8,806 nucleotides of DNA from JAENVU01 sp964544295 (GTDB lineage: Bacteria > Actinomycetota > Acidimicrobiia > IMCC26256 > JAENVU01). Below the pieces are notes generated by a model. The model was not told the origin of the DNA. It worked only from the letters and a program-made list of their open reading frames with translations, and did not search any database. Positions 1-5,253 of the stretch are shown in pieces (the first letter of the stretch is position 1; each line of letters opens with the position of its first letter). The translations under genes and the position numbers were made by a program. The stretch is taken from NCBI GenBank assembly GCA_964544295.1, contig CAZJBJ010000146.1, positions 1-8,806 of the forward strand. Direction: 5' to 3'.

Positions 1-339
1 GTCACGATCGCGCTCGACGACTTCGGCACCGGTCATTCGTCATTTGCACAGTTGACTCGGCTCCCGCTCGACGTCCTCAAGATCGACCGCAGTTTCGTCG
101 CCGCCATGACGGACGACCCACGCAGTGCCCAGGTCGTCGAAGGCATGATCCAACTGTCCCACGTCCTCGGACTGTCGGTGATCGCGGAGGGCGTCGAGTC
201 GCACCATCAGCGTGAATCGCTCGCTCGGTTCGGTTGCGATCTGCTCCAAGGCTTTCTCTTCGCGTACCCGGCTCCGCCCGACTCCGTGCCTCTCACATCA
301 CTCGAGTTCCATCGTGCCCGGGCGCAGGCCGGGGCCTGA
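1..339 (+). CDS. EAL-domain cyclic-di-GMP phosphodiesterase, C-terminal part (partial)
   Basis: The frame is open from base 1 and ends at a TGA, giving the last 112 residues of a protein whose start lies left of the window. Seen: DDFGTGHSS (residues 6-14, the EAL loop-6 motif with its metal-binding Asp pair), LKIDRSFV (26-33, with the catalytic-type Lys), AEGVE (62-66, conserved Glu) and LQGFLFAYP (82-90, close to the usual QGYLFSRP). These are the C-terminal half of an EAL domain, which hydrolyses c-di-GMP to pGpG. All recognisable catalytic residues of this half are intact, so an active enzyme is likely. The EAL signature itself, and any GGDEF, PAS or membrane domain, would be upstream and cannot be seen. 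The protein ends about 20 residues after the domain. It converges on tadA with a 51-base gap. Confidence 0.93.
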   Translation, partial: VTIALDDFGTGHSSFAQLTRLPLDVLKIDRSFVAAMTDDPRSAQVVEGMIQLSHVLGLSVIAEGVESHHQRESLARFGCDLLQGFLFAYPAPPDSVPLTSLEFHRARAQAGA

Positions 340-374
340 CGTCGCTGGAACGACGAACCAACGAGTCGGACGAT

Positions 375-394
375 CTGACCGACCGCCGGGTCAG
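375..394. terminator. possible hairpin between the convergent EAL gene and tadA
   Basis: A 6-bp stem (CTGACC at 375-380 and GGTCAG at 389-394) with an 8-base loop spans the tadA stop codon (391-393 on the minus strand). A smaller 5-bp hairpin (CGTCG/CGACG, 340-355) follows the EAL stop. Neither has a T-tract on either strand, so a termination role is inferred only from the convergent arrangement. Confidence 0.3.
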
Positions 395-855
395 CTCCTC
401 CGGCTCGAGAAGAACTCCGTCAGCAACTGCGCGGACTCGTCCTGCCGGACGCCGTGGGTCACCGGGCACTCGTGATTGAGCCGTGGGTCGGCCAGGAGGT
501 GGTAGCGGCTCCCCGCCGCCCCCGCCTTCAGGTCCGGCGCGCCGAACGCGACCTGCCCGATCCGCGCGTTGAGGAGCGCCCCGGCGCACATCGCGCAGGG
601 TTCGAGGGTGACGACGAGCGCGTACTCGTCGAGCCGCCAGCTGCCGAGCGCCGTCGCCGCGTCGCGTAGGGCGAGGATCTCGGCGTGCGCGGTGGGATCG
701 CCGGTGTGCTCCCGCTCGTTGTGGCGCTGCGCCACCACTTGGCCCGTTTCGAGATGGGCGACCACCGCGCCGACGGGCACGTCGCCGTGCGCGAGCGCCG
801 CCCGCGCCTCGTCGAGCGCGATTCCCATGAGCTCGTCGAGCCAATCGGTCAGCAT
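391..855 (-). CDS. tadA: tRNA-specific adenosine deaminase TadA
   Basis: This 154-residue protein is the usual length for TadA, the enzyme that deaminates adenosine 34 to inosine in tRNA-Arg(ACG) and so allows wobble reading of CGN codons. Seen: zinc/catalytic motif HAE (His57, Glu59) and PCAMC (Cys87, Cys90), the N-terminal DVPVGAVV stretch, and the NARI-x-x-VxFGAPDxKAGA segment (97-114) typical of TadA rather than cytidine deaminases. The C-terminal LNHECPVTHGV is also characteristic. The ATG at 855 is chosen because the family begins about 5-10 residues before the first helix and because a TAGCTT hexamer sits 7 bases upstream, which suggests a leaderless start; no Shine-Dalgarno is visible. 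It lies 39 bases downstream of the ABC permease on the same strand and has its own putative promoter. Confidence 0.95.
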   Translation of the reverse strand: MLTDWLDELMGIALDEARAALAHGDVPVGAVVAHLETGQVVAQRHNEREHTGDPTAHAEILALRDAATALGSWRLDEYALVVTLEPCAMCAGALLNARIGQVAFGAPDLKAGAAGSRYHLLADPRLNHECPVTHGVRQDESAQLLTEFFSSRRS

Positions 856-862
856 CGCCGTG

Positions 863-868
863 AAGCTA
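863..868 (-). promoter_or_regulatory. putative -10 box (TAGCTT) for leaderless tadA
   Basis: TAGCTT on the minus strand ends exactly 7 bases before the tadA ATG (855), so transcription would start at or next to the A of the start codon. No clear TTGACA-like -35 is seen at 16-19 bases. The same spacing recurs at other gene starts in the window, which is the main support. Confidence 0.5.
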
Positions 869-883
869 CCGGCTCGCGCCGGT
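868..883 (-). terminator. short GC hairpin between ABC permease and tadA
   Basis: ACCGGC/GCCGGT forms a 6-bp stem around a TCGC tetraloop. It lies 12 bases after the permease stop codon (895-897 on the minus strand) and abuts the tadA -10 box. It has no T-tract. It could end the exporter transcript or be an operator, or be chance in GC-rich DNA. Confidence 0.3.
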
Positions 884-894
884 GGTCCGGTCGT

Positions 895-1665
895 CTACGT
901 GCGCCGTGGTTCCCAGCGGAACCGCGTGGCCGCGACGATCAAGGTGCCGACACCCCACGCCAGGAGCACCGCGACGTGGGAGAGCACGACCCCGGTGCCG
1001 GAGGCGTTCGGGTTGAACACCCCTTCGAGCAGCAGGTTGAGGTGGCGGACCGGGAAGACCGACGCGATGCGTCCGAGGGTCGAGGTGCTCTCCACCCGTC
1101 CGAACGTGCCGCTGATGAACAGCAGTGGGAAGACGACGAAGTTGATGATCGCGGGCGCGGCGTCCTCGTTGGGGACGAACGTCGCGACCATCGATCCGAG
1201 CGCACTGAAACAGAACGCACCGGCGGCGAGGGCGACGACGAAGCCGAGGTAGCGGCCGGGGAACGTGACGCCGTAGACGAGGATGCCGAGCGCGGTCACG
1301 AGCGTGGTGAGAATGATGCTGATCACGATGACGTTGCCCGCCAGCCCGGACAGATACGTCGCGGGGGAGAGCGGCGTGCTGCGCACCCGCTTGAGGAGGC
1401 CGTTGTCACGTCGGATGGAGAGGGTGAACGCGAGGTTGGTGTAACACGCGCTGATCACGCCGAACGCGGCGATCGCCGGTACGTAGAACTGCGCAAACTT
1501 GACTCGACCCCCGGGCAACCGCACGGTGTCGTTGCCGTTCAGGGCGATGAACACCACGAGGAACAACAGCGGGAACGCGAACGTGAAGGATGCCGACGCC
1601 GGGTTGCGCCAGAACGAGCGTTGTTCCCAGAACACCTGGCGGCCGAACGCGCGGATCGTCTTCAC
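895..1665 (-). CDS. ABC-2 type transporter permease (DrrB-like)
   Basis: This 256-residue membrane protein has six predicted hydrophobic segments at about residues 26-42, 59-82, 103-133, 139-164, 169-189 and 226-247, the standard ABC-2 exporter layout. The cytoplasmic loop RRDNGLLKRVRSTPLSP (85-101) between segments 2 and 3 matches the family consensus (R..G.lkR.rstPls) seen in DrrB- and NodJ-like permeases. The N-terminal amphipathic stretch with WEQRSFWRNP is also typical. The frame stays open well upstream, but that part is arginine-rich read-through of the ATPase gene. The GTG at 1665 overlaps the ATPase stop by 4 bases (GTGA), indicating translational coupling. With the ATPase it should form a membrane exporter; the substrate (drug, lipid or glycan) cannot be told. 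No immunity or biosynthesis genes lie alongside. Confidence 0.92.
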   Translation of the reverse strand: MKTIRAFGRQVFWEQRSFWRNPASASFTFAFPLLFLVVFIALNGNDTVRLPGGRVKFAQFYVPAIAAFGVISACYTNLAFTLSIRRDNGLLKRVRSTPLSPATYLSGLAGNVIVISIILTTLVTALGILVYGVTFPGRYLGFVVALAAGAFCFSALGSMVATFVPNEDAAPAIINFVVFPLLFISGTFGRVESTSTLGRIASVFPVRHLNLLLEGVFNPNASGTGVVLSHVAVLLAWGVGTLIVAATRFRWEPRRT

Positions 1666-2579
1666 GACGCCTCGCCGGACGCGGCGCCGGCCGGGTCGGT
1701 GAGTTCGAGGTAGATGTCCTCGAGGGACGGTCGCGTCACGGTCATCCCGTCGAGATCGACGCCATGGTCGAGCGCCCAGGTGGTGAGTTCGTGGAGGTCG
1801 CGCGTGACCGCCTCGACCTCGATCAGGATCTGGTCGCCGTCGCGCACGGCGGCCAGGGGCAGCGCGGCGAGATCCGACACGGCGGCACCAGGAAGTCTGA
1901 TCGTCGTGCGCGAGTCGGCGCGACCCCCGATCGTGTCGGGGGTGCCCTCGGCGATGATCCGTCCGGCGGCGATCACGATCACGCGGTCCGCGAGTTCCTG
2001 GGCTTCGTCCATGTAGTGGGTCGTGAGGAGCACGGTCGTGCCGAGATCCCGCAGCCGGTGGACCAGCTCCCACGCCTGTCGCCGTGCGGAAGGATCGAAT
2101 CCGGTGGTCGGCTCGTCCAGGAACAGGATCTCGGGGCTCCCGATGATGCCGAGCCCGACGTCGAGCCGTCGTTGCTGGCCGCCTGAGAGCGTCTTCACCC
2201 GGCTGGATCGCTTCTCGTCGAGGCCGACCAGGGAGATCACGTCGTCGACCGCGCGGGGCCGGTCGTAATACGAGGCGTGTTGGGTGAGGACCTCGGCGAC
2301 GCTGAGGTACGGGTCGATGCCGCACTCCTGGAGGACGATGCCGAGCCGCTGGCGCAGGGCACCGCCACCCGTTGCCGGGTCGGTGTCGAGCACGCGGATC
2401 GAGCCCGAATCCGGGGTGCGGAACCCTTCGAGCATCTCGATCGTCGTGGTCTTGCCCGCACCGTTGGGGCCGAGCACCGCGACCACCTCGCCGGCGTCGA
2501 CTCGGAAGCTCACCCCCTGCACCGCGGCGACGTCGCCATAAGACTTGTGCAGGTCCGAAACCTCGATGACGGGCGCCAC
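1662..2579 (-). CDS. ABC transporter ATP-binding protein (DrrA-like)
   Basis: This 305-residue ATPase is the energising subunit of the exporter whose permease follows with a 4-base overlap. Seen, from the GTG at 2579: Walker A GPNGAGKT (37-44), Q-loop Gln84, signature LSGGQ (131-135), Walker B ILFLDEP (151-157) and H-loop His188 in TTHYMDEA. The GFDP D-loop is intact. After the nucleotide-binding domain, residues from about 222 form the C-terminal extension typical of DrrA/CcmA-like ATPases, ending LEDIYLELT. An upstream TTG at 2588 would add three residues (MKI). The GTG is preferred because a TAGTTT hexamer ends 7 bases before it and would overlap the TTG. No Shine-Dalgarno is visible for either. 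All catalytic motifs are present, so the protein should be active. Confidence 0.93.
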   Translation of the reverse strand: MAPVIEVSDLHKSYGDVAAVQGVSFRVDAGEVVAVLGPNGAGKTTTIEMLEGFRTPDSGSIRVLDTDPATGGGALRQRLGIVLQECGIDPYLSVAEVLTQHASYYDRPRAVDDVISLVGLDEKRSSRVKTLSGGQQRRLDVGLGIIGSPEILFLDEPTTGFDPSARRQAWELVHRLRDLGTTVLLTTHYMDEAQELADRVIVIAAGRIIAEGTPDTIGGRADSRTTIRLPGAAVSDLAALPLAAVRDGDQILIEVEAVTRDLHELTTWALDHGVDLDGMTVTRPSLEDIYLELTDPAGAASGEAS

Positions 2580-2586
2580 GATCTTC

Positions 2587-2592
2587 AAACTA
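2587..2592 (-). promoter_or_regulatory. putative -10 box (TAGTTT) for leaderless ABC operon
   Basis: TAGTTT on the minus strand ends 7 bases before the GTG at 2579, in the 45-base gap after the DinB-family gene. It gives the exporter operon its own promoter and decides the GTG over the overlapping upstream TTG. No convincing -35 box is seen. Confidence 0.5.
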
Positions 2593-2624
2593 CGACCGCT
2601 GGGCGCGACCGTTTGACATGTGAA

Positions 2625-3101
2625 TCAAGGGTCACGTATTTCCGCCTGACGACCGACCGCGTCGGCGGTGACCTCCATGTGGCCGAGGTGCTGGAACAGC
2701 TCCTCGAGCACGTGCACCACGAGGGCACCGTCGCTGCGGTCGGTCCCGGGCATGAAGTCGCGTAGCGGGTGGTCGGTCACGGTCGGCCCGGCGACGAACT
2801 CGGTCAGGACCGCGGCGGATTGCTCGACGGCCGACGCGATGCGTGCCCGCAGCTCGGCCACGGTGGCGGTGGCGGCGAACTCGGCGTCGCGATCGCGGGT
2901 GCTCTCCCGGCCGAGACCCGGCAGCAGGAACCACGACGGCGCGAGCTCGCAGCAGTGGACGATCAGGCCGGCGACCGAGTTCGTTCCCCAACCGGCGGGT
3001 CGTGCGTTCACCGTCTCGTCGTCGAGGCGATCGAGCACCCGCTCCATGCCCGCGAACGCATGACGCAGGTAGAGCTCGATCGTCGCTGCGTCGAGTTCCA
3101 T
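2625..3101 (-). CDS. DinB / DUF664-family putative metal-dependent enzyme
   Basis: This is a 158-residue, mainly helical protein. Seen: His49 in the first conserved helix (VHCCE) and HVLEELFQHLGHMEVTAD (130-147), which matches the H..EE..xHxGH motif of the DUF664/DinB superfamily, including mycothiol-dependent maleylpyruvate isomerase-like proteins. His49, His138 and His141 are the likely metal ligands. In actinobacteria such proteins are often thiol-dependent (mycothiol) transferases or isomerases, but most have no known substrate, so only a superfamily call is made. The ATG at 3101 lies 3 bases after the methyltransferase stop, so the two are almost certainly co-transcribed and may act in one pathway. 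A second overlapping frame here is arginine-rich and is read as a shadow. Confidence 0.78.
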   Translation of the reverse strand: MELDAATIELYLRHAFAGMERVLDRLDDETVNARPAGWGTNSVAGLIVHCCELAPSWFLLPGLGRESTRDRDAEFAATATVAELRARIASAVEQSAAVLTEFVAGPTVTDHPLRDFMPGTDRSDGALVVHVLEELFQHLGHMEVTADAVGRQAEIRDP

Positions 3102-3104
3102 CGG

Positions 3105-3833
3105 TCAAGCCGCGCGGTGGCCGACGACGGCGACCAACCCCGGAGGCAGGGTCTCGTCGTCGAAGCCGCTGCGCACCTCGGCGTCGACCCCGAACCGCCC
3201 GAGGAACTCGGGGATCCGTGCGGTGTCGATGAGCACGTTGTCGTGCGTCTCGTCCTCCCGGCGCCAGAGTTCGCCGGCCCGGACGAACATCGTCATCTCC
3301 CGCCGGAAGATCCGATCGTCGAACAGCGAGAAGCGTGTGGTCAGGACCCAGTCGTCGCCGAACCAGAGCTTCGGCGGGTCCCCTCGGCGCGCCGCGCCCC
3401 AGCGCAGGTCGCAGATGTCGAAGGCGAGCACGCCGCCCGGGTCGAGGGCAGCCGCGACGGCGGCCAGGGCCCGGTCGATCTGTTGCTCGTCGTCGAGGTA
3501 GCTCATGGCGTGGCCCACACTGACGATCGCGTCGGCAGATGGCAGCGGATCATCGGGGAGCCGCACGACCTCGACGGATGCGCCGGGCACGTAGTCACGC
3601 GCCAGCTCGACCATGGCCGGCGACGCGTCCGTCGCGAGCACGCGGTGACCGGCATTGACGAGGTACTTCGTGAGCAGTCCGGATCCGCAGCCGAGTTCGA
3701 GGACGAGACCGTCCCGATCGAGAACGGGGGCGAGTAGACCCAGGATGCCGGGAGCGACCCGGTCGGCGTGAAATCCGAACCCCTCGTGATGGATGCGCGC
3801 CAGGTCCGATCGGTAGTACTGCGACGCCGGCAT
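3105..3833 (-). CDS. class I SAM-dependent methyltransferase
   Basis: This 242-residue protein has a Rossmann-type methyltransferase core. Seen: motif I LELGCGSG (45-52) for SAM binding, acidic Asp69 in ATDAS (motif II, ribose contact), the hydrophobic strand ADAIVSVGHAMSYL (100-113) as motif IV, and LDPGGVLAFDI (130-140) as motif V. The remainder (about 145-242) resembles the variable substrate domain of small-molecule methyltransferases, so the substrate cannot be named. The frame stays open upstream to 4001, but that part would overlap the tRNA-Ser gene. The ATG at 3833 is chosen because its product begins like other family members and because a TACGAT hexamer ends 7 bases upstream, predicting a leaderless mRNA. 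It is followed after 3 bases by the DinB-family gene. Confidence 0.88.
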   Translation of the reverse strand: MPASQYYRSDLARIHHEGFGFHADRVAPGILGLLAPVLDRDGLVLELGCGSGLLTKYLVNAGHRVLATDASPAMVELARDYVPGASVEVVRLPDDPLPSADAIVSVGHAMSYLDDEQQIDRALAAVAAALDPGGVLAFDICDLRWGAARRGDPPKLWFGDDWVLTTRFSLFDDRIFRREMTMFVRAGELWRREDETHDNVLIDTARIPEFLGRFGVDAEVRSGFDDETLPPGLVAVVGHRAA

Positions 3834-3840
3834 GCATCGG

Positions 3841-3846
3841 ATCGTA
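3841..3846 (-). promoter_or_regulatory. putative -10 box (TACGAT) for leaderless methyltransferase operon
   Basis: TACGAT on the minus strand is one base from the TATAAT consensus at each of two positions and ends exactly 7 bases before the ATG at 3833. There is no Shine-Dalgarno between them. No good -35 box is seen at the usual distance. Confidence 0.5.
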
Positions 3847-3922
3847 GTTCTGCGGTGTCGCGGGGCCTCCGGAGTAGCCCGGGAGCGACGGAGGAGCGAC
3901 CCGGGGACGCAGGAGGCTCGCC

Positions 3923-3940
3923 GCGCTGCGGATGCAGCGC
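3923..3940 (-). terminator. hairpin just after tRNA-Ser
   Basis: A perfect 7-bp stem (GCGCTGC/GCAGCGC) with a 4-base loop begins five bases after the encoded CCA of the minus-strand tRNA. It has no T-tract. It may end the tRNA transcript or mark where 3' processing begins. Confidence 0.4.
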
Positions 3941-3945
3941 CGAAA

Positions 3946-4033
3946 TGGCGGAGGGAGAGGGATTCGAACCCTCGGTGAGTTTCCCCACACACGCTTTCCA
4001 AGCGTGCCGATTCGGCCGCTCTCGCACCCCTCC
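3946..4033 (-). tRNA. tRNA-Ser (anticodon GGA)
   Basis: The minus strand folds as a class II tRNA. The 7-bp acceptor stem pairs GGAGGGG (4033-4027) with TCCCTCC (3956-3950), with one G-U pair at the inner end. The anticodon stem is CACGC/GCGTG around the loop TTGGAAA (4001-3995), placing GGA at 3999-3997, which reads serine UCC and UCU. A long variable arm (TGTGGGGAAACTCAC region) and a T arm GAGGG-TTCGAAT-CCCTC follow. The discriminator base is G, as expected for serine, and CCA is encoded in the DNA (3948-3946). It lies upstream of the methyltransferase on the same strand and is divergent from the SRP RNA. Confidence 0.95.
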
Positions 4034-4036
4034 GGG

Positions 4037-4054
4037 CGTCTCGCGAACGAGACG
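4037..4054 (-). promoter_or_regulatory. 7-bp hairpin with TTCG loop in the tRNA-Ser 5' leader
   Basis: On the minus strand CGTCTCG-TTCG-CGAGACG forms a perfect 7-bp stem and UUCG-type loop, ending three bases before the mature tRNA 5' end. If the tRNA is transcribed from the TACCAT hexamer at 4071-4066, this hairpin is in the leader removed by RNase P. As DNA it is a dyad between two divergent RNA genes, so an operator role is also possible. Confidence 0.45.
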
Positions 4055-4065
4055 TCGAGTCGGTG

Positions 4066-4071
4066 ATGGTA
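4066..4071 (-). promoter_or_regulatory. possible -10 box (TACCAT) for tRNA-Ser
   Basis: TACCAT on the minus strand lies 32 bases upstream of the mature tRNA 5' end, implying a leader of about 25 bases. No clear -35 box is visible. The assignment rests on the hexamer and position only. Confidence 0.3.
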
Positions 4072-4087
4072 GCGGGCCGACCCCTGC

Positions 4088-4093
4088 TACCCT
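4088..4093 (+). promoter_or_regulatory. putative extended -10 box (TG-C-TACCCT) for SRP RNA
   Basis: TACCCT, preceded by TGC (an extended -10 TGn), ends 6 bases before the inferred SRP RNA 5' end at 4100, which was placed independently from the closing helix. No strong -35 is seen; GATGGT lies at the 17-base spacing. Confidence 0.5.
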
Positions 4094-4099
4094 TCGCCC

Positions 4100-4377
4100 G
4101 CGGACCGTGCTAGGTGGGGAACCTGTGGTGCCCTGTAACCCTCAATCCACATGTGGGGGGCTGAATTCCTGCCTGAGGCCCGAGCCGGAATAGGGAAGGC
4201 GACTCGCACGTAGCGTCGAGGGTCGGGTCCTGCGCAACGAGATCTCGTGAACCGAGTCAGGTCCGGAAGGAAGCAGCTCTCAGCGGGCCCTCTCGTGTGC
4301 CGCAGGGTTGCCTGATCTGAGCCAGCGGCGAGGCCCGCGCCCTATTGCGTCGGGTCGACTGCAGGTGCACGGTCCGC
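4100..4377 (+). ncRNA. ffs: SRP RNA, large (Bacillus-type, with Alu and S domains)
   Basis: This is the RNA of the signal recognition particle, which with Ffh targets nascent membrane and secreted proteins to FtsY and SecYEG. The S domain is clear: GTCAGGTCCGGAAGGAAGCAG at 4256-4276 holds the GGAA tetraloop and the asymmetric Ffh-binding loop, and GTGCCGCAGGGTTGCCTG (about 4297-4314) is the pairing return strand. Upstream, CCGTGCTAGGTGGGGA (4105-4120), GGTGCCCTGTAACCC and GAATTCCT match, from memory, the Alu-domain half of B. subtilis scRNA. The ends are set by a perfect 11-bp helix: 4100-4110 pairs with 4367-4377 (GCGGACCGTGC with GCACGGTCCGC). The length, about 278 bases, matches the roughly 270-base Bacillus RNA, not the roughly 100-base 4.5S form. 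Confidence 0.95.
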
Positions 4378-4390
4378 ATGCGAACGCCCC

Positions 4391-4421
4391 CGCCCGAGGT
4401 CCCGCACTCCCGGCTCGGGCG
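4391..4421 (+). terminator. possible GC hairpin after SRP RNA
   Basis: CGCCCGAG (4391-4398) and CTCGGGCG (4414-4421) form an 8-bp stem with a 15-base loop, 13 bases after the SRP RNA end. It has no T-tract. It ends just before the putative -10 box of the next gene, so it could also influence that promoter. Confidence 0.4.
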
Positions 4422-4425
4422 CGGA

Positions 4426-4431
4426 TACTGT
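4426..4431 (+). promoter_or_regulatory. putative -10 box (TACTGT) for leaderless exported-protein gene
   Basis: TACTGT ends exactly 7 bases before the GTG at 4439, the same spacing as at tadA, the ABC ATPase and the methyltransferase. No clear -35 box is seen; the -35 region lies within the hairpin at 4391-4421. Confidence 0.5.
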
Positions 4432-4438
4432 CCGCCTC

Positions 4439-5215
4439 GTGGGGGAGAGGGCGAAGTCCACGTCGCGTGCGCGCGCGTTGACCACGGTGCCGCGCGTGCG
4501 GGCGCCGATCCGGCTGACGGCGGCCGCGGTGTTCGTGCTCGCGGCCGTGAGCGTGCTCTCGTTCCCGTCACCGGGTGTGGCCGGTCCCCCCGATTCGGCG
4601 GACCTCAGAGTCGCGGTGCTCACCGCGGACTTCACCGACTCGCTGAGCTTTGACGCAGCGCCCGGGCGCATCCAGGCCATCGCGGCTCCGACGAACAGTC
4701 ACACCAACCTGCGGTCGGCGTTCTGGTGGGCCGACGCCCCGGTCGAGACCGACGCCACGAGTTGTGCCACCTGGGTCGACGAGTCGGACCCGTTGGCCCA
4801 GCCGGGAGCCGCACTCCACATCACCGACGGGCCCAACGGCTCGGTCCAGGCGATCACCGTCACCAAGAACATCTACTTCGGCGGGCCGTGGATCTTCAAC
4901 GTCCACGTGTGGAACTCAGACACCGGCCGGATGGATCGCATCGCGTCGATCCCGGTACGGTCGCTGCTCGTGAACAACGACGAGAACCGGCTCCGGCCGT
5001 TGCCGTGGCGGCTGTGCGCCCGGACCCAGGGCACCACGCTCTCGTTCAAGGTGTGGCCGACCGCGTCGCCCGAGCCGGCATGGGGTGACGACGCCGTCGG
5101 TGGCTCGGTTGCGCTGCCGGCCGATGCGCCCCAGTCCGGGGCCAGTGGCTGGTACGTCGGTCACCTCCGGCCAGGCACGGTGGCGACGTTCGACGATCTG
5201 CGACCCGTCCGCTGA
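4439..5215 (+). CDS. exported protein of unknown function, possible jelly-roll fold
   Basis: I do not recognise a named family for this 258-residue protein. A basic N-terminus (Arg/Lys-rich to about residue 25), a hydrophobic core (about 26-42) and a GVA-G site near 46-49 make a Sec signal peptide or N-terminal anchor. The mature part is rich in short beta-type stretches, with many Trp (W96, W97, W112, W151, W158, W190, W206, W215, W238) and only two Cys (109 and 193) that could pair outside the cell. The C-terminus GWYVGHLRPGTVATFDDLRPV resembles the closing strands of concanavalin-A-like jelly-roll domains (G..G.....v.fDd..v), suggesting a carbohydrate-binding or structural role; this is a guess. 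The GTG is supported by a TACTGT hexamer 7 bases upstream. The gene sits between SRP RNA and dnaX. Confidence 0.82.
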   Translation: MGERAKSTSRARALTTVPRVRAPIRLTAAAVFVLAAVSVLSFPSPGVAGPPDSADLRVAVLTADFTDSLSFDAAPGRIQAIAAPTNSHTNLRSAFWWADAPVETDATSCATWVDESDPLAQPGAALHITDGPNGSVQAITVTKNIYFGGPWIFNVHVWNSDTGRMDRIASIPVRSLLVNNDENRLRPLPWRLCARTQGTTLSFKVWPTASPEPAWGDDAVGGSVALPADAPQSGASGWYVGHLRPGTVATFDDLRPVR

Positions 5216-5222
5216 CCCGACC

Positions 5223-5237
5223 GCCGACGTCGTCGGC
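5223..5237. promoter_or_regulatory. 7-bp dyad in the dnaX promoter region
   Basis: GCCGACG-T-CGTCGGC is a perfect inverted repeat with a one-base centre. It lies at about -31 to -17 from the inferred dnaX transcription start, between the stop of the exported-protein gene and the -10 box. Such placement suits an operator. It is too tight for a terminator loop, and chance in GC-rich DNA is possible. Confidence 0.35.
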
Positions 5238-5241
5238 TCGA

Positions 5242-5247
5242 TAGGGT
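5242..5247 (+). promoter_or_regulatory. putative -10 box (TAGGGT) for leaderless dnaX
   Basis: TAGGGT ends 6 bases before the dnaX ATG (5254), within the 38-base gap after the exported-protein gene. No Shine-Dalgarno is seen ahead of the ATG, so a leaderless start is inferred. A -35 box is not evident. Confidence 0.45.
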
Positions 5248-5253
5248 CGGTCC

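Noticed and set aside
685..1713. A 342-residue plus-strand frame antisense to tadA and the ABC permease
   Set aside because: Its composition is Arg/Glu/Asp/Gly-rich with no recognisable fold; it is the usual shadow of high-GC coding DNA.
1666..2325. N-terminal extension of the permease frame up to 2325
   Set aside because: It overlaps the ATPase gene in another frame and is nearly all Arg/Pro/His. The coupled GTG at 1665 gives a normal-length permease.
2613..2641. TTGACA (2613-2618) on the plus strand as a -35 box for an antisense promoter
   Set aside because: The hexamer is perfect, but no acceptable -10 box lies at 16-18 bases (GTATTT/TATTTC only), and no plus-strand gene follows.
2769..3737. 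A 322-residue plus-strand frame antisense to the DinB-family and methyltransferase genes
   Set aside because: There are no motifs and the composition is shadow-like. Both minus-strand genes carry clear family motifs.
3834..4001. Upstream extension of the methyltransferase frame
   Set aside because: It would translate through the tRNA-Ser gene, and the start at 3833 has a well-placed -10 box.
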